Shown: positions 1-7,443, counted from the first letter of the stretch. The stretch: 16,107 nucleotides of DNA from Peptostreptococcaceae bacterium (GCA_017425305.1 JAFOOW010000087.1:1-16107), one strand, 5' to 3'. The notes: generated from the letters alone by a model not told the origin. Numbers and translations are program-made.

Positions 1-612
1 CATTTCTACTATCATAGGAACTAATATATTAGTATTTAAGTTAGCTTTAGACCCTGTAGCTATAGTAGCTCCAAATGTTACAAAGTTCTCTTCAACATCT
101 ATAACGTCAAAGTGCTTTATCATAGGTCTTATATCTACTTCTACAGTTTTACCTTTCTTATTTTTCTTAGATATTAATATTTCATTTTTACTCATGAAAT
201 CAACAACTTTACCTTTTACAAATTCCTTTGATAAAGGCTTCTCTAAATCTATATTAAATAAATATTCTCCATATTCTATAGTTGATGTTAAAGAAGGTGT
301 TTGTTTAGTTATTTCCATAGCTTTTATAAATGATATACCTACTGGCATAGCAGCATTTAATCTACTTAAAAATTCATCTATTGATATTTCATCACTTTCT
401 ATTTCAACGTCTAAGTATTCTCCTTGACTTTCAGTACCAAGTGCTAATGCATGTCCGTAACTCATCTTAGGATGTGGGTTAAACCCTTGAGAGTGAACTA
501 TTGCAATATCCGCTCTTCTGAATGCTCTATGAAGTAATCTTTGTAAATCTAGATGTGATGTATATATCATATCGCCTTCTTTTTTAAACTTGCATCTTAT
601 TAATTTACTCAT
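1..612 (-). CDS. DUF2344 (TIGR03936-type) radical SAM-associated protein, C-terminus outside window
   Basis: The gene starts at an ATG at 610-612 and stays open for 204 codons to the left edge, so it is partial at its 3' end. The first residues, MSKLIRCKFKKEGDMIYTSH, followed by LDLQRLLHRAFRRA and a QGFNPHPKMSYGHALALG segment, are the hallmark of the DUF2344 / TIGR03936 family, which accompanies or is fused to a TIGR03960 radical SAM protein. Its biochemical role is not established; the pair usually lies next to rng, rplU and rpmA, hinting at RNA or ribosome metabolism (inference). The Shine-Dalgarno GGAAAGGGG lies inside the last codons of the upstream radical SAM gene, whose stop is one base away, so translation is very likely coupled. 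The first of the two genes has a sigma-A promoter that should drive both. Confidence 0.85.
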   Translation of the reverse strand, partial: MSKLIRCKFKKEGDMIYTSHLDLQRLLHRAFRRADIAIVHSQGFNPHPKMSYGHALALGTESQGEYLDVEIESDEISIDEFLSRLNAAMPVGISFIKAMEITKQTPSLTSTIEYGEYLFNIDLEKPLSKEFVKGKVVDFMSKNEILISKKNKKGKTVEVDIRPMIKHFDVIDVEENFVTFGATIATGSKANLNTNILVPMIVEM

Positions 613-613
613 A

Positions 614-2461
614 TTAGCATAACCCCTTTCCTATAGTATGTGCACTTATTCCACATCCACTACACTTATGTCTACAGTCTACAGTTATTGTATCTTGTTT
701 TGCTTTTTCATTTTCTCTTATTAAGAACTTCTTAGTTACACCAACTTCTATATGATCCCATGGGAATACCTCTTCATAACTTCTTTCTCTGTTAGCGTAG
801 AATGCTATATCTAATCCATTGTTAGCCATAGCTTCTTCCCATATTTCTAGCTTGAAGTGTTCAGCCCATCCATCAAACTTAGCTCCATTTTTGAATGCAT
901 CATATATAACTTTACCTATTTTTCTATCTCCTCTAGCTATAACAGCTTCCATTAAGCTTGTCTTAGAGTCATGATAGTTGTATTTTATATTTCCATTCTT
1001 TAACTTCTTAACCATATGTCTTTGTTTTTCTCTAACAGTTTCAGTTGTGTCTTGTCCATGCCATTGGAATGGTGTAAATGGTTTAGGTACAAATGTTGAA
1101 GTACTTACAGTAACTCCAAACGATCTCTTTAACTTACCACCGTTTACATCTCTGTACATATCTATAACTTTATATGCAAGGTCAGCTATACCATCTAAAT
1201 CATCATAAGTTTCTGTTGGTAAACCTATCATGAAGTATAACTTAACACTATTCCATCCCATTTCAAATGCTTTTCTAGTTGCATTTTCTAAATCTTCTTC
1301 AGTTATACCCTTATTTATAACATCTCTTAATCTTTGAGTTCCTGCTTCTGGTGCAAAAGTAAGACCTGATTTTCTTACTTGTTGTATCTTTTCAGCTATT
1401 TCCATAGAGAAGTTATCTAGTCTTAATGATGGTAATGATATACCTATATTCTTAGATGCATATTCTTCTACTAGATAGTCAGTAAGCTCTGATAATTTAC
1501 TATAGTCACTAGTACTTAATGAAGATAGTGATATTTCATCATATCCAGTACTCTTAACTAATTTTTCTAATATTTCTTTTAATCTATCTATACTCTTTTC
1601 TCTTATAGGTCTATATATCATACCAGCTTGGCAGAATCTACAACCTCTTGTACATCCTCTGAATAATTCTAAAACTATTCTATCATGTACTGTATCTATG
1701 AAAGGTACTATTAACTTTTCTGGATAAGGGACTTCATCCATATTTGTTATTATTCTCTTATGTGGGTTTTGTGGTACACCCTCTGTGTTAGGTTTAACTT
1801 CTTTTACTGTACCATCTTCATTATAAGTAACGTCATAGAATTTAGGTATATAAACCCCATTTATAGTAGCTATTTCTTTTAAGAAATCATCTCTAGTAGT
1901 CTTATTCTTTTTCCATTCTTTGTACTTATTTAAAACCTCTAAGTTTACTTCTTCACCTTCTCCTAATATAACTATATCAACAAAGTCAGCTATAGGTTCT
2001 GGATTGTAAGCACATGGTCCACCTACAAGTATAAATGGATCATCTAATTTTCTGTCCGCACTTAATATTTCTATATTAGCTAAATCTAACATATTTAACA
2101 TATTAGTGTAAGATAATTCATATTGAAGTGTAAATGTAACAAAATCAAAGTTTGTTATAGCTTCTCTTGATTCTAATGCAAATAATGGAATATTTTTTTC
2201 ACGCATTATTTCTTCCATATCTACATTTGGAGCGTATACTCTTTCACAGAATACATCTTCATCTCTATTTATAACATCATATAATATATGACTTCCTAAG
2301 TGACTCATTCCAACTTCATAAAGATCTGGGAAACAATGAGCATATCTTATTAGATTCTCATTTGATGTATCTTTGTGTATTGAGTTTACTTCATTTCCTA
2401 GGTATCTAGCAGGTTTTTCAACCTTTTTAAGAATTTTTTTTAAGTCTATTTTTGTATTCAT
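614..2461 (-). CDS. TIGR03960-family radical SAM protein (B12-binding-like N-terminus)
   Basis: The protein has 615 residues if it starts at the ATG at 2459-2461, which follows a strong GGAGGG site. The frame stays open to an ATG at 2533, but that codon lies in the -35 box of the likely promoter, so the shorter start is preferred. The N-terminal third resembles a B12-binding-like Rossmann domain (GMSHLGSHILYD, LVGGPCAYNPEPIADFVD, ILGEGE). The radical SAM cluster motif Cx3Cx2C is at C270, C274 and C277 in FRGCTRGCRFCQAG and would bind the 4Fe-4S cluster that cleaves S-adenosylmethionine. A second Cx3Cx2C set lies at the extreme C-terminus (C596, C600, C603, plus terminal C615). A canonical DxHxxG cobalamin motif is not evident. 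The substrate is unknown. It is the first gene of a unit with the DUF2344 gene, one base downstream. Confidence 0.88.
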   Translation of the reverse strand: MNTKIDLKKILKKVEKPARYLGNEVNSIHKDTSNENLIRYAHCFPDLYEVGMSHLGSHILYDVINRDEDVFCERVYAPNVDMEEIMREKNIPLFALESREAITNFDFVTFTLQYELSYTNMLNMLDLANIEILSADRKLDDPFILVGGPCAYNPEPIADFVDIVILGEGEEVNLEVLNKYKEWKKNKTTRDDFLKEIATINGVYIPKFYDVTYNEDGTVKEVKPNTEGVPQNPHKRIITNMDEVPYPEKLIVPFIDTVHDRIVLELFRGCTRGCRFCQAGMIYRPIREKSIDRLKEILEKLVKSTGYDEISLSSLSTSDYSKLSELTDYLVEEYASKNIGISLPSLRLDNFSMEIAEKIQQVRKSGLTFAPEAGTQRLRDVINKGITEEDLENATRKAFEMGWNSVKLYFMIGLPTETYDDLDGIADLAYKVIDMYRDVNGGKLKRSFGVTVSTSTFVPKPFTPFQWHGQDTTETVREKQRHMVKKLKNGNIKYNYHDSKTSLMEAVIARGDRKIGKVIYDAFKNGAKFDGWAEHFKLEIWEEAMANNGLDIAFYANRERSYEEVFPWDHIEVGVTKKFLIRENEKAKQDTITVDCRHKCSGCGISAHTIGKGLC

Positions 2462-2504
2462 AAAACCCTCCGTAACTTTATTTCGTTCTATAAACATAAA
2501 TATT

Positions 2505-2533
2505 ATTATACACGATATGCTAGTATGTATCAA
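2505..2533 (-). promoter_or_regulatory. Sigma-A-type promoter for the radical SAM/DUF2344 unit
   Basis: On the minus strand TTGATA (2528-2533) and TATAAT (2505-2510) are separated by exactly 17 bases. The -10 box is a perfect match and the -35 matches five of six in effect (TTGA-A). Transcription should begin near 2498, leaving a leader of about 37 nt that contains the GGAGGG ribosome site before the ATG at 2461. This placement also argues against the longer reading-frame start at 2533. Confidence 0.72.
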
Positions 2534-2628
2534 AACATATTATTTATAATATTTACAATTTATAATTAATTCTATTCAAAATACATTATTTTTGATATAT
2601 TATATATTATGTACACAGTGCATAATTT

Positions 2629-2653
2629 GTTTAACTTTAGTAAATATGGGTAT
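2629..2653 (+). promoter_or_regulatory. Candidate sigma-B (general stress) promoter of the flavodiiron gene
   Basis: GTTTAA (2629-2634) and GGGTAT (2648-2653) are separated by 13 bases, which is the textbook sigma-B consensus of Firmicutes. Transcription would start around 2660, giving a leader of about 30 nt with GGGAGG at 2680-2685 before the ATG at 2690. A weaker sigma-A-like pair overlaps it (TTGTTT 2627-2632, 18 bases, TATATT 2651-2656), and a bare TATAAT lies at 2662-2667, so a second vegetative start is possible. Sigma-B control of flavodiiron genes is known in C. difficile; its application here is inferred from sequence alone. Confidence 0.6.
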
Positions 2654-2689
2654 ATTTAAGTTATAATAATCACGTTTTGGGAGGTTTTT

Positions 2690-3883
2690 ATGAAAGAAGC
2701 TTTTGAAGTAAAGAAAGATATTTATTGGACAGGTGTCATAGACAAAGATTTAAAAGTATTTGATATAATAATGGAAACTGAGTTCGGTACTACTTATAAT
2801 GCTTACTTTATAGATGATGAAAAGAAAGTATTATTTGATACAGTTAAGCCAAACTTTAAAAAAGAATTTATAGAAAAGTTATCTAAGTTAACAGATATAA
2901 AAGAACTTGATTACGTAGTAATTCATCATACAGAGCCAGATCATGCTGGTAGTTTAAAATATATACTTGATATAAACCCAGATGTTGAAGTTATATGTAC
3001 AAATGCAGCTAGAATGTACTTAGCAGAACAAGTTAACAGACCATTCAAGTGTCATGTTATAAAAGACGGAGAAACATTAAACATAGGAAAAAGAACATTA
3101 AAGTTCATATCTGCACCTTTCTTACACTGGGCAGATACAATGTTTACTTATATAGAAGAAGATAAGACTCTTCTTACTTGTGATGCATTTGGATGCCACT
3201 TTGCAAGTGTAGATGCTAATGATGTTGATAGTGATAACTACTTAAAATCAGCTAAGCACTACTTCGACTGTATAGTTAAACCATTCTCTAAGCATGTTTT
3301 AAAAGCAGTTAACAAAGTTGTTGAATTAGGACTTGACTTCGATACAATATTAACTTCTCACGGACCTATATTAACAAAAGAACCAATGGCTCAAGTTAAG
3401 AGATATGTAGAATGGTCTACAGAAACTGTAAACTCTACTAACCAAGACCAATTAGCTATATTATACTTATCTGCTTATACTAATACAAAAGTAATGGCTG
3501 AAAAAATAGCTGAAGGAGCAAAATCTGTTGTAGATAATGTTCAATTATACGATATAGAAGCTATGGACTTACATGAACTTCATGATATAATAGTAATGTC
3601 AAAAGGAGTAATATTTGGATCTCCAACAATAAACAGAACAATGGTAAAACCAATGTGGGATGCATTCTCTGTAATAGATCCAATGGCTAATCAAGGTAAG
3701 GTAGCTGGAGTATTCGGATCTTATGGATGGAGTGGTGAAGGTATCACAATGGCAGAAACAAACTTAAAAGGAATGGGATTCAAAATGCCAGTTGAATCAC
3801 TTAAAAAGAAATTCTTCCCAAGTGACGATACACTTCAAGAATGTTTCGACTTTGGTGCTGAATTCGCTAAACAAGCTAAATAA
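2690..3883 (+). CDS. fprA: Class A flavodiiron protein (O2/NO reductase)
   Basis: This 397-residue soluble enzyme reduces O2 to water (and in some relatives NO to N2O) with electrons from rubredoxin, protecting anaerobes from oxygen. The N-terminal metallo-beta-lactamase-like domain (about 1-250) carries the diiron ligands H80, E82, D84 and H85 in HHTEPDHAGS, then H146, D165 and H224. The C-terminal flavodoxin domain (about 254-397) begins LAILYLSAYTNT, the FMN phosphate loop. There is no rubredoxin or flavin-reductase extension, so it is class A. A GGGAGG site precedes the ATG. It is the only plus-strand gene here and is monocistronic, lying between a sigma-B-like promoter and a hairpin terminator. 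It uses C-ending codons (TTC, AAC, TAC, GAC) more than its neighbours, as expected for high expression. In C. difficile the equivalent is called fdpA. Confidence 0.95.
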   Translation: MKEAFEVKKDIYWTGVIDKDLKVFDIIMETEFGTTYNAYFIDDEKKVLFDTVKPNFKKEFIEKLSKLTDIKELDYVVIHHTEPDHAGSLKYILDINPDVEVICTNAARMYLAEQVNRPFKCHVIKDGETLNIGKRTLKFISAPFLHWADTMFTYIEEDKTLLTCDAFGCHFASVDANDVDSDNYLKSAKHYFDCIVKPFSKHVLKAVNKVVELGLDFDTILTSHGPILTKEPMAQVKRYVEWSTETVNSTNQDQLAILYLSAYTNTKVMAEKIAEGAKSVVDNVQLYDIEAMDLHELHDIIVMSKGVIFGSPTINRTMVKPMWDAFSVIDPMANQGKVAGVFGSYGWSGEGITMAETNLKGMGFKMPVESLKKKFFPSDDTLQECFDFGAEFAKQAK

Positions 3884-3890
3884 TATAAAT

Positions 3891-3924
3891 AAAAAAAGAT
3901 ATCTCATATGAGATATCTTTTTTT
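3891..3924. terminator. Bidirectional Rho-independent terminator (perfect 34-bp palindrome)
   Basis: Seven A, then GATATCTCATATGAGATATC (3898-3917), then seven T form an uninterrupted perfect palindrome, so each strand gives a hairpin followed by a U tract. It ends the flavodiiron transcript on plus and the rodA-mgsA transcript on minus. The mgsA stop codon (3923-3925) falls within the A/T flank. Confidence 0.93.
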
Positions 3925-4336
3925 ATTTTCTTTGAGTTTCAGTTTTTCTAACTTCTCTCCAAGATAATTCACCTCTATCCAAGGCCTTAATAAAAATCTC
4001 AGCTGAAGCTAAATTAGTAGCAACTGGTACATGATATACATCACATAATCTAATTAAAGCTTGTATATCAGGTTCATGAGATTGTGATGTCATAGGATCT
4101 CTTAAAAATATAATTAAGTCAATATCTTGAGAAACAATTAAAGAGCCTATTTGTTGATCTCCTCCAAGTGGTCCTGATGCTAATCTATTAATATCTAATT
4201 CTGTAGATTCTTCTATTTTCTTACCAGTTGTTCCTGTTGCATATAAACCATACTTTTTAAGTATATCCTCATATGCTATACAAAAACCTATCATAGTATC
4301 CTTCATTTTATCGTGTGCTACTAATGCTATATTCAT
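3923..4336 (-). CDS. mgsA: Methylglyoxal synthase
   Basis: This 137-residue enzyme converts dihydroxyacetone phosphate to methylglyoxal and phosphate, a bypass that releases phosphate when sugar phosphates build up. Catalytic and phosphate-binding residues of the family are all present: H8, the SGPLGGDQQ loop with the catalytic D60, then D80, H87 and D90 in [14 protein letters not shown] (equivalent to E. coli H19, D71, D91, H98 and D101, a constant offset of 11). The VPVATN segment near residue 104 is also typical. The start is preceded by AGGGGTGGG and lies 17 bases after the rodA stop, with no terminator between, so it is probably co-transcribed with rodA. The gene ends inside the shared terminator. 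Confidence 0.96.
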   Translation of the reverse strand: MNIALVAHDKMKDTMIGFCIAYEDILKKYGLYATGTTGKKIEESTELDINRLASGPLGGDQQIGSLIVSQDIDLIIFLRDPMTSQSHEPDIQALIRLCDVYHVPVATNLASAEIFIKALDRGELSWREVRKTETQRK

Positions 4337-4353
4337 AACCCACCCCTACTTAT

Positions 4354-5472
4354 TTAAAAGTTTATTTTCTTTCTTCTCATACCAACATTTAATACTAATC
4401 CTAAGTTAGCTAAAGATGTCATAAGTGAACTACCTCCGTAACTTACAAAAGGTAGTGTTACTCCTGTTACAGGTATTACTGCAACTGTCATACCTATATT
4501 TTGTATTATTTGATATGCAAACATGCACATAACTCCTACAACAATTAGTGTTCCATAAAAATCTTTTGCTTCTCGTGCTATAGTTAACATCCTTATTAAA
4601 AAGAATGCATATAAAATCATTATTATAGCCATTCCCCATACACCTAACTCTTCACCTATAACAGCAAATATAAAGTCACTATCTTGAACTGGTAAAAAGT
4701 CATTTTGATTTTGAGTTCCTTGGTATAATCCTTTACCTTTTATCCCACCTGATCCTATAGCTATCATAGATTGCATAACTTGATAGTTACCCGGTAATGT
4801 AGGATCATCAGGATGTAAAAATGCTTCTATTCTTATTTTTTGATGGTCTGCCATCATTAAATACATTAAAGGAGCTGCTACTACTACTATTATTATAGCT
4901 CTTTTTATAATTTTATCATTTAAACCTGCTGTAAATAACATACCTGCTATTATACAACAAAATACTATAGTTGTTCCTAGGTCTGGTTGTATAATCAGTA
5001 AGCCAACAATAGGAAGTGCATATAAGCCCAATGGAATTAAGTCTTGTATTGTATTTAACTTACCTCTTTTTTCTTCTACAATCTTAGCATAACTAAGTAT
5101 AAATGTTAACTTTACAAGTTCTGATGTTTGAAAGTCCAGAGGTCCTAGATTAAGCCATGACCTAGCTCCACCCATCGATTTACCTAGACCTGGTATCCAC
5201 ACCATAGCTAATAAAACTATACTTGCTATATATAAAGCTTTATAGTATTTTCCTAAGAAGTTATAATCAAAACATAGTATTATTATAATTAATGTAATAC
5301 CTAAACCAAAAGCTATTGCTTGTTTATATAATTGTGCATAACTTCCAGTTGTGGTTGCATGAGTTGCACTACTTAATATAACTAATCCAAAAGCAAATAT
5401 ACATGAAACTATTACTATAAGTTTCCAGTCTAGTTCCTTTATTAGTTTAAATTTTGATTTGTAATCTACCAT
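4354..5472 (-). CDS. rodA: SEDS-family peptidoglycan glycosyltransferase RodA
   Basis: This 372-residue, polytopic membrane protein (about ten hydrophobic segments) polymerises lipid II into glycan strands in the elongasome, paired with the class B transpeptidase PBP2 encoded upstream. The SEDS signature is clear: PGLGKSMGGARSWLNLG (about 94-110), PDLGTT near 163, and LPVQDSDFIFAVIGEELG with the predicted catalytic Asp at D266, followed by a C-terminal VSYGGSSL motif. The ATG is preceded by GGTGAT at three bases. It lies beyond the terminator after minE, so it probably has its own AT-rich promoter (a weak TTAATA/18/TATATA is the best I can offer). FtsW is the paralogue to exclude; proximity to mre genes and PBP2 favours RodA. 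Confidence 0.93.
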   Translation of the reverse strand: MVDYKSKFKLIKELDWKLIVIVSCIFAFGLVILSSATHATTTGSYAQLYKQAIAFGLGITLIIIILCFDYNFLGKYYKALYIASIVLLAMVWIPGLGKSMGGARSWLNLGPLDFQTSELVKLTFILSYAKIVEEKRGKLNTIQDLIPLGLYALPIVGLLIIQPDLGTTIVFCCIIAGMLFTAGLNDKIIKRAIIIVVVAAPLMYLMMADHQKIRIEAFLHPDDPTLPGNYQVMQSMIAIGSGGIKGKGLYQGTQNQNDFLPVQDSDFIFAVIGEELGVWGMAIIMILYAFFLIRMLTIAREAKDFYGTLIVVGVMCMFAYQIIQNIGMTVAVIPVTGVTLPFVSYGGSSLMTSLANLGLVLNVGMRRKKINF

Positions 5473-5494
5473 TTTATCACCATCTTTCTTATTG

Positions 5495-5530
5495 TGATAT
5501 ATATATCATTAATAATTAAATATTATTAAT
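5495..5530. repeat. Two adjacent AT-rich palindromes upstream of rodA
   Basis: TGATATATATATCA at 5495-5508 is a perfect 14-bp palindrome. It shares one base with a second inverted repeat, ATTAATAAT (5508-5516), a 5-base spacer, and ATTATTAAT (5522-5530). They fill most of the gap between the minE terminator and the rodA ribosome site and overlap where a rodA promoter would have to be. They may be operators, or low-complexity AT sequence. Confidence 0.45.
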
Positions 5531-5532
5531 AT

Positions 5533-5563
5533 AAAAAGGGGATTAGCTAATAAGCTTACCCCC
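5533..5563 (-). terminator. Rho-independent terminator after minE
   Basis: On the minus strand an 11-base arm GGGGGTAAGCT, a 4-base loop and an 11-base arm AGCTAATCCCC (one A-A mismatch, one G-U pair) are followed by TTTTT. The hairpin starts about 10 bases past the minE stop. It should close the maf-to-minE operon and separate it from rodA-mgsA. Confidence 0.85.
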
Positions 5564-5573
5564 ATTTTCATAT

Positions 5574-5861
5574 TTATCTGCTACTTCTCTCTCTTATATT
5601 CTTTAATGGTATATTAGCAACTAGTGCCGATATAGGACCATCATCTTCTTCATTTCTCGACTTAGCCATCTTTATTTCTAAACCGTCTTGTTCTATTTCT
5701 GCATAGTTGGCTATAACATTTAGAATATCTGACTTTATCATATCTAAAAGTTGTGGAGAACAATCTACTCTATCATGAACTAATACTAGTTTTAATCTTT
5801 CTTTTGCTACATTTTTACTAGTTTTAGATTCATTTGAGAACATTTTAAATAAATCTAACAT
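5574..5861 (-). CDS. minE: Cell division topological specificity factor MinE
   Basis: This 95-residue protein stimulates MinD ATPase and drives the pole-to-pole oscillation that keeps division septa at midcell. The N-terminal MLDLFKMF is the amphipathic membrane-contacting segment. KERLKLVLVHDR is the MinD-binding strand/helix, followed by the topological specificity domain with LLDMIKSDILNVIANY. Length is normal for the family. It is the last gene of the operon, 17 bases after minD, with a CCCCTTT-complement SD (AAAGGGGG) before the ATG. MinE in a Firmicute signals an oscillating Min system as opposed to the DivIVA/MinJ arrangement of Bacillus. Confidence 0.94.
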   Translation of the reverse strand: MLDLFKMFSNESKTSKNVAKERLKLVLVHDRVDCSPQLLDMIKSDILNVIANYAEIEQDGLEIKMAKSRNEEDDGPISALVANIPLKNIRERSSR

Positions 5862-5878
5862 TAATTTATCCCCCTTTA

Positions 5879-6676
5879 TTACTTAGCCATTCCTAACATC
5901 TTCTTTATTTTATTGAATATATTAGTATCATTTTCGATTTCCATTAAAGGTACATCTTCTCCTAATATTCTCTTAGCGATATTCTTATATGCTTGTCCTG
6001 CATTAGACTTTCCATCTAATATAGCTGGTTCACCTTTATTAGTTGATACTATTATACTTTCATCATCTGGAACTAATCCTATTAAATCTATAGCAAGTAT
6101 TTCAACTATATCTTGCTTGTCCATCATATCTCCACGTTTAACCATTTCATTTCTTATTCTATTTATAACTAAACGTATATCTTTTACTTCATTAGCTTCT
6201 AATAATCCTATTATTCTATCAGCATCTCTAACTGCAGATATCTCTGGATTAGTAACAACTATAGCTCTATCAGCTCCTGCTACTGCATTTTTAAATCCTT
6301 GTTCTATTCCAGCTGGACAGTCTATTAATATATAATCAAAAGACTCTCTTAATTTTTCACATAAATCTGCCATTTGTTCTGTTGATATAGCATTTTTATC
6401 TCTAGTTTGCGCTGCTGGTAATAAATATAAATTATCAAATCTCTTATCTTTTATAAGAGCTTGCTTTAATCTACATGTTCCTTCAACAACATCTACTATA
6501 TCATATACTATCCTATTTTCAAGTCCCATAACAACATCTAAATTTCTAAGACCTATATCTGCGTCAACAACAACAGTTTTTTTATTTTCTAAGCTTAAAG
6601 CTGTACCTAAGTTAGCAGTAGTAGTAGTTTTTCCAACTCCACCCTTACCAGATGTTATAACTATAACTTCACTCAT
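5879..6676 (-). CDS. minD: Septum site-determining ATPase MinD
   Basis: This 265-residue ParA/MinD-family ATPase binds the membrane as an ATP dimer and recruits MinC to block FtsZ assembly away from midcell. The deviant Walker A motif SGKGGVGKTT is at 9-18 with signature lysine K11 and K16. D38/D40 in VVVDADIGLRNLD fit switch I, and DYILIDCPAG near 115-124 is Walker B. The C-terminal IFNKIKKMLGMAK is the amphipathic membrane-targeting helix. It follows minC by 25 bases and precedes minE by 17, with AAGGGGG before the ATG. Confidence 0.96.
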   Translation of the reverse strand: MSEVIVITSGKGGVGKTTTTANLGTALSLENKKTVVVDADIGLRNLDVVMGLENRIVYDIVDVVEGTCRLKQALIKDKRFDNLYLLPAAQTRDKNAISTEQMADLCEKLRESFDYILIDCPAGIEQGFKNAVAGADRAIVVTNPEISAVRDADRIIGLLEANEVKDIRLVINRIRNEMVKRGDMMDKQDIVEILAIDLIGLVPDDESIIVSTNKGEPAILDGKSNAGQAYKNIAKRILGEDVPLMEIENDTNIFNKIKKMLGMAK

Positions 6677-6701
6677 GATACTACCCCCTTTTCATTCAAT
6701 T

Positions 6702-7382
6702 CTATTTAATATTCTTTGGTAAATAATTTTCGATAATAATCATATCGTTGCTTATAAATGCTATTTCTGGATTTATACTTTTTGATGTTGAATATTCATC
6801 TTCAGGTGCTTCAGCTATAAAGCTAGCTATTTTTAGTACCTTAGGATTTAAATAGTTGGCAACTATATATGAGTTTTTATTACCCTTAGCTCCTGCATGA
6901 ATAAATCCTTCAACTTTACCCATAACTATTACATTTCCATTTGCAATAACTTTAGCACCTGTATTTACATTTCCCATAACTACAACATTACCTGTAGCTA
7001 AAATCTGACAACCAGGTTTCATATCAGCCATTACAACTACATCACCTTCAAATTCAACATAGTCCCCAGAACGCATATTATTAACATATTTTGTCTGATA
7101 ATCTTCTGATGCTTTTAGTAATTGTGTTTCTTCTATAAAATCAATGTCAAACTTTGACATTATATCTTCTTTTAATTGTATTATTTGTATATCATTTAAA
7201 TAATCACAATGTATGGCACATATTTTTGCTCCATTGAAAAAACCTATAGAAGATTCTATTTTATCCACTATACCTTGTCTTATCTCATCAAAAGATACTT
7301 TCTTCCTTATATTTACAACTATACCTTTTTTATTACCTTTGAATTCCACTATTTCTTCATTGGCTATTTCATTAAAAGACAT
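6702..7382 (-). CDS. minC: Septum site-determining protein MinC
   Basis: This 226-residue FtsZ inhibitor is recruited by MinD. The N-terminal domain (about 1-100) is divergent but includes the usual FFNGAKICAI-type strand. The C-terminal half is the right-handed beta-helix domain, with repeating turns GDVVVMADMKPG, GNVVVMGNVNTG and GNVIVMGKVEGFIHAGAKGN that provide dimerisation and MinD binding. Length is normal. The ATG has a good GGAGG site, and a hairpin-forming repeat sits immediately 5' of that site (separate entry). It is 61 bases downstream of PBP2 with no clear terminator, so it most likely belongs to the same operon, possibly with an additional weak internal promoter. Confidence 0.93.
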   Translation of the reverse strand: MSFNEIANEEIVEFKGNKKGIVVNIRKKVSFDEIRQGIVDKIESSIGFFNGAKICAIHCDYLNDIQIIQLKEDIMSKFDIDFIEETQLLKASEDYQTKYVNNMRSGDYVEFEGDVVVMADMKPGCQILATGNVVVMGNVNTGAKVIANGNVIVMGKVEGFIHAGAKGNKNSYIVANYLNPKVLKIASFIAEAPEDEYSTSKSINPEIAFISNDMIIIENYLPKNIK

Positions 7383-7393
7383 CTTATACCTCC

Positions 7394-7409
7394 AGAGATA
7401 AATATCTCT
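7394..7409 (-). promoter_or_regulatory. Inverted repeat abutting the minC ribosome-binding site
   Basis: AGAGATATTTATCTCT on the minus strand folds as six to seven base pairs with a tiny loop and ends directly against the GGAGG (7389-7393) of minC. There is no U tract after it, so it is not a terminator. It could tune minC translation or mark an RNA processing point. A weak promoter-like TTAATC, 17 bases, TATAAA lies just upstream on the same strand and would start transcription inside this repeat. Confidence 0.4.
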
Positions 7410-7443
7410 TTATACATATTCTCCAAAAAAAGATTAATTCCTT

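Noticed and set aside
194..427. Open plus-strand frame of 77 codons opposite the DUF2344 gene
   Set aside because: The minus-strand frame is continuous and recognisable; this is its antisense shadow.
2462..2533. N-terminal extension of the radical SAM gene from an upstream ATG at 2533
   Set aside because: The ATG lies in the -35 box of a strong promoter, lacks a ribosome site, and the extension is hydrophobic low-complexity sequence unlike the family; ATG 2461 has GGAGGG.
2625..2645. TTTGTTTAAC as a Rex redox-repressor site before the flavodiiron gene
   Set aside because: Only one half-site is present; the mirrored half is missing. The sigma-B reading explains the same bases better.
5913..6335. 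Open plus-strand frame of 140 codons opposite minD
   Set aside because: Antisense shadow of a conserved gene, with serine/isoleucine-rich low-complexity translation.
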